Assembly: GCA_937927525.1 (NCBI GenBank)
Contig: CALBDR010000321.1
Coordinates: 1-6,841 of the forward strand
Origin: an uncultured Candidatus Melainabacteria bacterium
Lineage (GTDB): Bacteria > Cyanobacteriota > Vampirovibrionia > LMEP-6097
Direction of reading: 5' to 3'
Length of the DNA stretch: 6,841 nucleotides
The position numbers and the translations under genes are program-made. The notes beneath the pieces were generated by a model. The model searched no databases, had not been told where the DNA came from, and saw only the letters and a program-made list of their open reading frames with translations. This document shows, piece by piece, positions 1-5,410 of this stretch. Each line of letters starts with the position of its first letter. The stretch's first letter is position 1.

Positions 1-955
1 CACTAATTTTCTTCATCTCGTTCAGATAGCCGCTTACACCTTCACTTAAAGGTTTGCGCTCAATCTCATTATTAGTAAATTGTTTTTCTTCTTCTATGAT
101 AGTTGGACGATCAACAGAACGTGATTCAACTATTTCTTGCTTTAAAGACTCTTTTGCTTGATCTACATCATCTTGAGTTTGTTTTTCAAACATGTCTACG
201 ACATATGAAAAATTTTCTTCAATATATTCAGGCTTTTTATTTCCTAAAAGCTTTACAACAAAAGCTTTTTTAGCTGATGGCATGTCATTTGTTTTGCTTT
301 CTAGCAAAATATATGCTTCAGCTTTAGAAGCTCTTTGTGTCAGTTCAGCATTTTCTTTTAGAACACTATTAAGTTCTTCTTTAAGAGAATCGATTGTTTT
401 CTTTCCATCAACCAATGCTTCTTTAACTTCAGAATCAACAAATTCTTCATTAATTCCAACAATTTGACGAATTTGGTTTAATTGTGTTGAAGCTTTAATG
501 TTTTTTACAGCCTCACTAATTTGTTCTGATGGGATTGTTTTATCAATATAAAGATCGATATAGTTTGAAATCTCTTCTACTAATCTATCTTGAAATGTTT
601 TAGCTTCATTTTTAAGCTCATTCTCATATTTCTCAACTACTTTTTTAAGCATGCCTGTGTGTTTTTGGTCAATAGCTTTTATAAGCTTTTGTAGTTTTAC
701 AGCATGATCAGTGTCAATAGCTTCAACTAATTTTTTAAGCTTAGCTGTATGATCTTTATCGACAAATTGCAAAGCCTCTTCTAATTTTGCTGTATAGCTT
801 TCATCAAGTTGGGCTTTGACGTTTTCAGTTTCTAATTGAATTTTTTCTTTTGATTTTTCTTCTACTGCTTGAGCAAAAGCTTCTTCAATTGTTTTTAAAG
901 TATCTTCTGTTATTAGATCTTTAAACTGTTCATCGAGAATGTTTTTAATGTCCAT
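1..955 (-). CDS. 22: Prohead core scaffold protein, T4 gp22-like (C-terminus cut by window edge)
   Basis: Read from an ATG at 955, the frame stays open for 318 codons to the left edge without a stop. The protein is very rich in Lys, Glu and Ala with hardly any Gly, Pro, Cys or Trp, as expected for a long helical, coiled-coil scaffold. Residues 50-109 are four tandem 15-residue units with a core of D-x-x-H-T-x-K-L-x-K-L (first unit degenerate). In T4, gp22 forms the inner core of the prohead around which gp23 assembles, and the gp21 protease then cuts it to peptides. Candidate gp21 cleavage sites (hydrophobic-x-Glu followed by Ala or Gly) occur near residues 58-61, 76-79, 146-149 and 303-306. 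An AAAGG ribosome site lies 10 bases before the ATG. The gene follows the gp21-like protease and a small core-like gene, which is T4 gene order, so the family call rests on context, composition and repeats. The sequence near residue 318 looks close to a normal C-terminus. Confidence 0.85.
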   Translation of the reverse strand, partial: MDIKNILDEQFKDLITEDTLKTIEEAFAQAVEEKSKEKIQLETENVKAQLDESYTAKLEEALQFVDKDHTAKLKKLVEAIDTDHAVKLQKLIKAIDQKHTGMLKKVVEKYENELKNEAKTFQDRLVEEISNYIDLYIDKTIPSEQISEAVKNIKASTQLNQIRQIVGINEEFVDSEVKEALVDGKKTIDSLKEELNSVLKENAELTQRASKAEAYILLESKTNDMPSAKKAFVVKLLGNKKPEYIEENFSYVVDMFEKQTQDDVDQAKESLKQEIVESRSVDRPTIIEEEKQFTNNEIERKPLSEGVSGYLNEMKKIS

Positions 956-965
956 ATTATGTATA

Positions 966-970
966 CCTTT
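966..970 (-). promoter_or_regulatory. Ribosome binding site of the scaffold gene
   Basis: On the minus strand this reads AAAGG, ending 10 bases before the ATG at 955. It is the clearest Shine-Dalgarno match in the window and supports the chosen start. Most other genes here have no obvious site, so the scaffold, needed in many copies, may be translated more strongly. Confidence 0.55.
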
Positions 971-977
971 ATTTATC
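970..977 (-). promoter_or_regulatory. Possible T4-type late promoter before the scaffold gene
   Basis: The minus strand reads GATAAATA, a 7 of 8 match to the T4 late promoter box TATAAATA. It lies in the 27-base gap between the 51-aa gene and the scaffold gene, 14 bases before the scaffold ATG. Transcription starting a few bases downstream would give a very short leader and could lose the AAAGG site, which argues against it. In AT-rich DNA such matches also occur by chance. Confidence 0.25.
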
Positions 978-982
978 TTATT

Positions 983-1138
983 TTAATTATTTTTTTGATT
1001 TTCAGCTTGAACTACTCGTTCTCTTAATTTAGCTTCTATTGTTTTCTGTAAAGCAGAATTTGCTTGCTTGTAGTCTTTATTGCAAAGGCTTGCAACAAAG
1101 CTTTTAATCGGATTGGTGTTTGTATTAGTTTTAAGCAT
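983..1138 (-). CDS. Small prohead-core-like protein, 51 aa
   Basis: This short frame starts at an ATG that overlaps the last 8 bases of the protease gene (ATGCTTAA) and ends at TAA 27 bases before the scaffold gene. The overlap suggests translational coupling. The product is 51 residues, with a polar Thr/Asn N-terminus (residues 1-9) followed by a charged, probably amphipathic helix (about residues 11-46) containing I-K-S near the start and E-A-K-L-R-E-R near the end. Its place in the head cluster, its size and its helical pattern resemble the N-terminal part of the small T4 prohead core protein gp67 and the tiny proteins found beside genes 21 and 22 in other T4-like phages. T4 gp67 is longer, with an acidic tail that is absent here, and it lies upstream of gene 21 rather than downstream. 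The gene is likely real; the core-protein role is inferred from position. Confidence 0.6.
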   Translation of the reverse strand: MLKTNTNTNPIKSFVASLCNKDYKQANSALQKTIEAKLRERVVQAENQKNN

Positions 1139-1811
1139 AATTGACTTTTAGTTTATTAATAAAATTCATTAATTGTTCTTTTAGAAACTGATTTGCTTCT
1201 TTTTTTGGTATGGATGTTAATTTTGAAGATAGTTCTTGGAATGCTCTTTCTGAAACTTCGATAATACGACCAGATGTATCTATCATCCATTCTTTTGATT
1301 CCATCACAGATTCTAACATAGCATTTTGTACAGACGGTTGATGTACAATATCAAGACATATTAAATGAAAATTCGAAACTTTTTTTCCTTCTGTTGATTC
1401 TGCCAAGTTTCCTAAACCTCTTGTAGAAATTCCCATTTGAATTTTATCTTTTACAAAACATTTTAAAAGTTGTCCCATTGGAGTGTCTAAGATTAAAGAC
1501 TTGCCAATAAAGTAGTCTCCATTTTGTTTCATTTCCGTTACTAGGTGACAAGCATTTATAGGATTAACTTCTGTTGATTGAGGATGATTCATTTCTCCGA
1601 TAGAGCGTCTCGTTTTGATCATGTCATTGGTATATCTTTCTACCTCTCGCTCCATTTCTTGTAAATCGTATATGCGGCCATTTTGGTTTTTCTTATTAGC
1701 CATCATATACGGACCTGTTATATAATACTTTTGAGGCTCTTGTGAATTTTTTTCTTCTACGAGAAAATCTAGCGACTCGTGTAATTCTGTTGTAAGAAAT
1801 TTTAAACCCAT
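1131..1811 (-). CDS. 21: Prohead core scaffold protease, T4 gp21-like
   Basis: This 226-aa protein is the maturation protease of a T4-like prohead. The enzyme sits in the inner core, activates itself, then cuts the scaffold and the capsid protein so DNA can be packaged. Family hallmarks are visible in order: a beta-rich start with Y-I-T-G-P-Y (residues 30-35) and N-x-N-G-R-I-Y (42-48), the probable catalytic His76 in G-E-M-N-H-P (72-77), the probable nucleophile Ser129 in G-I-S-T-R-G-L-G (127-134), and a conserved Asp154 in L-D-I-V followed by P-S (159-160). The C-terminal helix (about 203-222) is like that of cyanophage homologues. Length is close to T4 gp21 (about 212 aa). The ATG at 1811 is the only start that keeps the N-terminal strand; no clear ribosome site precedes it. 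Two small oddities are Thr130, where relatives I recall have a second Ser, and V-Q-N-A-M after P-S, where they have A-P-D-A. The adjacent scaffold gene strongly supports the call. Confidence 0.92.
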   Translation of the reverse strand: MGLKFLTTELHESLDFLVEEKNSQEPQKYYITGPYMMANKKNQNGRIYDLQEMEREVERYTNDMIKTRRSIGEMNHPQSTEVNPINACHLVTEMKQNGDYFIGKSLILDTPMGQLLKCFVKDKIQMGISTRGLGNLAESTEGKKVSNFHLICLDIVHQPSVQNAMLESVMESKEWMIDTSGRIIEVSERAFQELSSKLTSIPKKEANQFLKEQLMNFINKLKVNYA

Positions 1812-1878
1812 AATGTGATAATATTATTTATTCTAATTAATGTATTTTTGCAAGTTTACTAATAATTAATGAAAGAAA
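1812..1878. promoter_or_regulatory. Divergent intergenic region with possible promoters in both directions
   Basis: This 67-base, very AT-rich gap separates the leftward head genes from the rightward cassette, so it should hold a promoter for each direction. On the minus strand, 1825-1832 reads AATAAATA, 7 of 8 to the T4 late box, 13 bases before the protease ATG. On the plus strand a TG at 1814-1815 followed by GATAAT at 1817-1822 resembles an extended -10 element. Just before the plus-strand ATG at 1879 there is only a weak purine stretch (GAAAG at 1871-1875). All of these are low-complexity matches. Confidence 0.3.
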
Positions 1879-2766
1879 ATGAATCTTCAAATTAAACCTG
1901 TTATTCCAGAAATTGCAACATTGCCTAAAGGTAATATCGGTTCTGAAATGATTTTCATTTCAAATCCAGACTTGTTTTTTTACAAATTCGATTTCGACAC
2001 AAGTAAGTATTTTGCTGCAACTAATTACAACATTTCATACGAAAATAAAATTTTAATAAATGAGTTTGTCTCACAAATGAAGGCAAATAACTTTTGGGAT
2101 AATATGGTTTGTTGGATGCTTTTGCCTTCACAAAATAACTTTAATGAAAAACATGTTTATTCACTTGGTGGGCTATCGGGCTATCACGATGGAGAGTTAA
2201 AAGGAATTTATGAGTTAACGTCTCGTGGAGTTTATTTTTCGACTACAGGTTATATAGAAACTTCTTCTATCGCTTTAACAGGAACAAGTTCAAGATCATT
2301 CTTTGTAGTTACTGAAAATGATACAAGTAATGGATTTTTATGCGGAGAAGGAAATGTCGGAAGTTATAAACCTTTTTGTATAAAACAATTTGGCTTTAAT
2401 CAAGTTCAGGGAGATTTTTGGTTTGGATACAGCAATCCAATTTCTAAAAGTAGAGCTGTAGGTTGCTCATATGATTATCGAAATAATGTTACAACATGGA
2501 GTTTATCAGGTAGTAGTAAAACACCAATTCCTTCATTAAGCACTACTCCCGGACCTTTTTATATAAATCAAGCTCATAAAGATTATATTTACGAGCGTGC
2601 TGGTGGTACATATAAATTCGTTTTAAAAAGCACAGATTTTTTCAACAAAGCTAAATTTGATAAACTTTATAGTATATATCAAAATACTTTAGGACAAACT
2701 TTACCTATTAATGGAGATGGCATACAGTTCACGAGAACCGTTTCTATGTGGATAGCATTAAATTAA
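1879..2766 (+). CDS. Probable lectin-like (concanavalin A-type fold) phage structural protein
   Basis: This 295-aa protein has no signal peptide or membrane segment and is rich in aromatic and beta-forming residues. Two regions look like the laminin-G/ConA-like domains often found in marine phage virion proteins: an early segment I-N-E-F-V (60-64), W-D-N-M-V-C-W (73-79), then Y-S-L-G-G-L (94-99), and a late segment L-Y-S-I-Y-Q-N-T-L-G-Q (263-273), the typical end of this domain, where a helix precedes the final strand. The middle (115-250) alternates short strands with Ser/Thr/Gly turns. Such domains usually bind glycans or decorate capsids, tails or fibres; which applies here cannot be told. 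It is first of three tightly spaced plus-strand genes and starts 67 bases from the divergent protease gene. The ATG at 1879 keeps the full N-terminal region. The fold call is by recalled pattern, not by a catalytic motif. Confidence 0.6.
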   Translation: MNLQIKPVIPEIATLPKGNIGSEMIFISNPDLFFYKFDFDTSKYFAATNYNISYENKILINEFVSQMKANNFWDNMVCWMLLPSQNNFNEKHVYSLGGLSGYHDGELKGIYELTSRGVYFSTTGYIETSSIALTGTSSRSFFVVTENDTSNGFLCGEGNVGSYKPFCIKQFGFNQVQGDFWFGYSNPISKSRAVGCSYDYRNNVTTWSLSGSSKTPIPSLSTTPGPFYINQAHKDYIYERAGGTYKFVLKSTDFFNKAKFDKLYSIYQNTLGQTLPINGDGIQFTRTVSMWIALN

Positions 2767-2775
2767 ATTCTATAT

Positions 2776-4044
2776 ATGACAGTAAATCTAACAGCTAAAA
2801 TTTCCGACCTTGATCCGAATAATGAGAATTTATTTAGAGCTCAATTCTCAACATCATCTGATTTTACAACAGACGTTACCAATAGTGATAGCTCAACTCC
2901 AGATCAGTTTGGTTTGATGAAATTCCGTGTATCAGATCTTTTAGAAAATGTAAAATATTTTGTGCGTATCGTGGATGTAGATCTTAATCCATTGGATGCT
3001 TATGTCGGCAGTTTTAGAACTCCGAGTAATGGAGCTCACAGCTTTAAGTTTGGATTTGCATCATGTTCTTGGTCTGGACCTAGATTGCAGCCTCCTATAT
3101 TTGCATCGAATCAACAAATATATGATAAAATTGCAGATAGAGCTGTGAATGGTGAAATAGAGTTTTTTATTCATTTAGGAGATATGCATTATAGTGATTT
3201 AATATCTAATAAAGAAGCTGATTTCCAGCAAACCTATGATACTGTTTTTAGTGCAAGCAGGCAAAACAACTGTTGGAAAAATTTACCCATGTATTATATG
3301 TGGGACGATCATGATTATGGTCCAAATGATACAAGTAAAGAAAACCCATCCAGACAAGCAGCAATAGCAGCCTACCGAAGAAGAGTGCCTCATCCTCCTT
3401 CAGCAAAAGAAGGAATAGAAGATTCTCCATACTATAGCTTTGTTAGAGGAAGAGTTCGTTTTATAGTAACTGATATCAGGAGTGAGAGAGAACCCAAAGG
3501 AAAGTATCCTTCAACTGATTCTAGACAGCAAGTTTTTTCAGCAGATCAAAAAGCATGGTTTTTTAATGAAATGTTATCAGCTAAAAACAACAACGAGGTC
3601 ATCGTCTGGGCAAACACAAAACCCTGGGTCTCGTCTACTGCAAATCTTAAAGATGACTGGGGTGGATATCATGCTGCCAGAATGGAAATTGTAGACTTTA
3701 TAAACACAAATCAACTTAATAATAGAATTTTAGTAATTTCTGGTGATATGCATGCTTTAGCATATGATGATGGAACAAGTCCTAATAATTATGGAAGTTT
3801 AAAAGTGTGTCATGCTGCAGCATTAGACCAAGAAGGCAGAGCAAAAGGTGGACCTTACAAGATTGGTCCAGTTATTAAAGATTCAGGAACGGGTTGGGTT
3901 ACTCAATATGGAATTATAGAAGTTACAGATACGGGAGCACAAAACGTTAATATTAGATTTAGGGGTATTGCTGTAAGTAAAACAGACCCTTCTTTAGAAA
4001 CAACTGAGATTGACACGTCGTTTAATTTAGTAGCTGTACAATAA
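2776..4044 (+). CDS. phoD: PhoD-like alkaline phosphatase/phosphodiesterase
   Basis: This 422-aa protein carries the metal-binding motifs of PhoD-type metallophosphatases, which use Ca/Fe-type metal centres to release phosphate from mono- and diesters. In order: A-S-C-S-W (95-99), H-L-G-D-M-H-Y-S-D (133-141), M-W-D-D-H-D-Y-G-P-N-D (175-185), D-I-R-S-E-R (233-238), W-A-N-T-K-P-W (278-284) and S-G-D-M-H-A (322-327). These match the family's aspartates and histidines, so activity is plausible. Residues 1-83 form a beta-sandwich-like N-terminal domain ending in F-R-T-P, as in PhoD relatives with a fibronectin-III-like domain. Residues about 375-420 are a C-terminal beta region. Bacterial PhoD is usually exported with a twin-arginine signal. 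None is seen here, so the enzyme would work in the host cytoplasm, be released at lysis or ride on the virion. It starts 9 bases after the lectin-like gene and ends 5 bases before the methyltransferase, so the three are probably co-transcribed. Its substrate is unknown. Confidence 0.88.
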   Translation: MTVNLTAKISDLDPNNENLFRAQFSTSSDFTTDVTNSDSSTPDQFGLMKFRVSDLLENVKYFVRIVDVDLNPLDAYVGSFRTPSNGAHSFKFGFASCSWSGPRLQPPIFASNQQIYDKIADRAVNGEIEFFIHLGDMHYSDLISNKEADFQQTYDTVFSASRQNNCWKNLPMYYMWDDHDYGPNDTSKENPSRQAAIAAYRRRVPHPPSAKEGIEDSPYYSFVRGRVRFIVTDIRSEREPKGKYPSTDSRQQVFSADQKAWFFNEMLSAKNNNEVIVWANTKPWVSSTANLKDDWGGYHAARMEIVDFINTNQLNNRILVISGDMHALAYDDGTSPNNYGSLKVCHAAALDQEGRAKGGPYKIGPVIKDSGTGWVTQYGIIEVTDTGAQNVNIRFRGIAVSKTDPSLETTEIDTSFNLVAVQ

Positions 4045-4049
4045 AGCCA

Positions 4050-4595
4050 ATGAAACATTTTTACGAGGATATACCTGGCTGGTTTTCCTTTTTAGAATTA
4101 TACAAAAAAATGGTTCAGAGAGTTACAGACAAAGCTCATTTTGTTGAAGTTGGTTGTTGGTTAGGTCGTAGTACAGCTTTTATGGCAGTTGAGATTTACA
4201 ACTCAAGAAAAGATATTAAATTTGATTGTGTTGATCACTGGCATGGTGCTAATGAAGGCTGGGATGGTCAAGTACTGTTTCGCAGTTTTTTAAAAAATAT
4301 GCTACCCGTACAAAACGTTATAAATCCAATCAGACTTCCGTCTGAGCTTGCAGCAAAGCTTTACCCAAATGATAGTTTAGATTTTGTATTTATTGATGGG
4401 AATCATTCGTATGAAAGTGTAAAGCTAGACATAGAAAGTTGGTATCCAAAAGTAAAATCTGGTGGAATCTTAGCAGGACATGATTATGATACAATATGGC
4501 CAGGAGTTACTAAGGCTGTAAAAGAGTTTTTGCTTAAAACAAATTATCCTTTAATAGTTCAATCTGAATTTTGCTGGGGAATTGAAAAAAAGTAA
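4050..4595 (+). CDS. Class I SAM-dependent methyltransferase (family 24 type)
   Basis: The 181-aa protein has a class I Rossmann methyltransferase layout. The SAM-binding motif I is V-E-V-G-C-W-L-G-R-S-T (32-42). An acidic residue ends the second strand (C-V-D-H-W, 60-64). D-F-V-F-I-D-G-N-H-S-Y (111-121) is followed by V-K-L-D-I-E (124-129), and the next strand reads G-G-I-L-A-G-H-D-Y (138-146). The I-D-G-x-H-x-Y and G-G-x-x-x-G-H-D pair is typical of the Methyltransf_24 group, which often modifies sugars or small molecules and is common in marine phage genomes near glycan genes. No DNA-methylase motif (DPPY type) is present, so DNA methylation is unlikely. The ATG lies 5 bases after the PhoD stop, so it reads as the last gene of the cassette. 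Its stop is only 3 bases from the stop of the convergent gene. The substrate cannot be determined. Confidence 0.85.
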   Translation: MKHFYEDIPGWFSFLELYKKMVQRVTDKAHFVEVGCWLGRSTAFMAVEIYNSRKDIKFDCVDHWHGANEGWDGQVLFRSFLKNMLPVQNVINPIRLPSELAAKLYPNDSLDFVFIDGNHSYESVKLDIESWYPKVKSGGILAGHDYDTIWPGVTKAVKEFLLKTNYPLIVQSEFCWGIEKK

Positions 4596-4598
4596 TTT

Positions 4599-4958
4599 TT
4601 AAATTATTTCTGTAACTTTAACAGTTATGTTATAAACTCCCTCAGAAGCAAATTGTATGGATGTTTTTGTCTGATCCATTGACAGCTCAGCCGGCTGTAT
4701 AGTTGTTATAACATCTTTGCTTGGCTCCAAGTCAGTGACATCTACAATGTAGTTATTCCACGTAAAAACATCGACTCCAAAAATATCTGTATCTTCTATT
4801 GTTTGAGTTTCAGTATAAACACCTGGAGTAGTAATAAACTCAGTTGTTTGTACGGCTGTTCTCCAAAAATTTACACGCGGACATGGGACTTCTTGTTCTG
4901 TTTCGCTGACAGCAGACGGTATTGAAGTTACAGTTAAATTAACCGTTATAGTTTTCAT
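4599..4958 (-). CDS. Hypothetical beta-rich protein, 119 aa
   Basis: I do not recognise a family. The protein has 119 residues, is rich in Thr, Val and Ile and poor in Lys, and alternates in a way that predicts beta strands throughout. There is no signal peptide or membrane segment. The C-terminus, about residues 102-119, with F-A-S-E-G-V-Y-N-I-T-V-K-V, resembles the last strands of an immunoglobulin-like or PKD-like beta sandwich, a fold common in phage virion decoration proteins. There is one Cys (26), inside V-P-C-P-R, and two Trp (32, 67). The start overlaps the end of the upstream 67-aa gene by 20 bases, suggesting co-translation. It converges on the methyltransferase gene with only 3 bases between the stops. 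A structural role is a guess from composition and neighbours. Confidence 0.6.
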   Translation of the reverse strand: MKTITVNLTVTSIPSAVSETEQEVPCPRVNFWRTAVQTTEFITTPGVYTETQTIEDTDIFGVDVFTWNNYIVDVTDLEPSKDVITTIQPAELSMDQTKTSIQFASEGVYNITVKVTEII

Positions 4959-5142
4959 TATTATTACTTAATCTTTTTTTACTCTCAACCCAATGAGTTT
5001 TAAACTTTATTGTCCAGTCAACTAATGCTGCTGACCATCCTATATCCTTTCCAGCTTTTTCAGATTCATACCATTTATGTTTATTTACTTCTTCACGTAA
5101 AGCTAAATACTCTTTATAGATTAAAGTATTTTCAACTATCAT
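4939..5142 (-). CDS. Small hydrophilic Trp-containing phage protein, 67 aa
   Basis: The frame could begin further upstream at 5229, but that extension (29 codons) would run across the divergent gene at 5178 and reads as unnatural Tyr/Leu-rich sequence. The internal ATG at 5142 gives a compact helical protein and is preferred. The 67-aa product contains H-K-W-Y-E-S-E-K-A-G-K-D-I-G-W (22-36), then A-L-V-D-W (39-43) and a H-W pair (50-51), followed by a polar Asn-rich tail. This pattern (a W-x-x-S-E-K-x-G-x-D-I-G core followed by a D-W and a basic end) recalls a small conserved protein of unknown function in T4-like marine phages, from memory only. The gene overlaps the next gene by 20 bases. 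No function is assigned. Confidence 0.6.
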   Translation of the reverse strand: MIVENTLIYKEYLALREEVNKHKWYESEKAGKDIGWSAALVDWTIKFKTHWVESKKRLSNNNENYNG

Positions 5143-5177
5143 TTTTAATTTACTTAATAATATTAAATACCTTTTAT

Positions 5178-5375
5178 ATGAATAATGATAATCCTCAAGA
5201 TATACCAACCGCAGAGTTAGAAGCATCACAAAAATCTGAAAATATTGCTTTAAGTCTTGAGAGACACAAAAAACTCTTTCAGGAGTTTGTTAAGCAAAAA
5301 CATTCAAAATCTTTTAATCAAAGAGATATAAAAAATATAATTGCTCAATTACAAAGCTCTCTATCTACACTTTAA
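5178..5375 (+). CDS. Small helical hypothetical protein, 65 aa
   Basis: The frame is open from 5010, but the part before 5178 is hydrophobic Tyr/Leu-rich sequence antisense to the 67-aa gene, so the start at 5178 is preferred. The product has 65 residues: an acidic, Pro-containing N-terminus (1-12), then a charged helix with L-E-R-H-K-K-L-F-Q-E-F-V-K-Q (27-40), a short turn (H-S-K-S-F-N, 42-47) and a second helix (R-D-I-K-N-I-I-A-Q-L, 49-58). This natural amphipathic pattern supports a real gene. It is the only plus-strand gene between two leftward genes, 35 bases from the divergent 67-aa gene, and it has a possible terminator behind it, so it may be an independently expressed unit. No ribosome site is clear. 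I recognise no family; a small DNA-binding or host-takeover protein is possible but unsupported. Confidence 0.55.
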   Translation: MNNDNPQDIPTAELEASQKSENIALSLERHKKLFQEFVKQKHSKSFNQRDIKNIIAQLQSSLSTL

Positions 5376-5397
5376 TAGTTCAAGCTTTGTTTTTTTT
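5351..5397 (+). terminator. Possible rho-independent terminator after the 65-aa gene
   Basis: The arms ACAAAGCT (5351-5358) and AGCTTTGT (5383-5390) are perfect reverse complements, and eight T follow at 5390-5397. The 24-base loop is long and contains the stop codon of the gene, so the left arm lies in coding sequence and the hairpin is weaker than a textbook terminator. The T-run and its place just behind a lone gene facing a convergent gene make it plausible. Confidence 0.4.
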
Positions 5398-5410
5398 CGT
5401 TTAGTGTGTC

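Noticed and set aside
192..467. Plus-strand open frame of 91 codons
   Set aside because: It lies antisense inside the scaffold gene, and its Ser/Phe-rich translation is what the complement of a Lys/Glu-rich helical gene gives.
2776..3027. Export signal on the PhoD protein
   Set aside because: The first residues are polar with no twin-arginine motif, no hydrophobic core and no cleavage site; the region reads as a beta domain.
3248..3694. Short open frames inside the PhoD gene on both strands
   Set aside because: The PhoD frame through this stretch carries intact catalytic motifs, so these are out-of-frame shadows.
4585..4600. AAAAA-GTAA-TTTTT as a bidirectional terminator between the convergent genes
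   Set aside because: The stem is only A-T pairs with a 4-base loop in AT-rich DNA, too weak to call.
5010..5177. Longer N-terminus for the 65-aa plus-strand gene, looking like a membrane segment
   Set aside because: The hydrophobic stretch is the antisense of the 67-aa gene, and the natural-looking protein begins at the ATG at 5178.
5143..5229. Longer N-terminus for the 67-aa minus-strand gene
   Set aside because: It would overlap the divergent 65-aa gene and reads as Tyr/Leu-rich antisense sequence; the ATG at 5142 gives a compact product.
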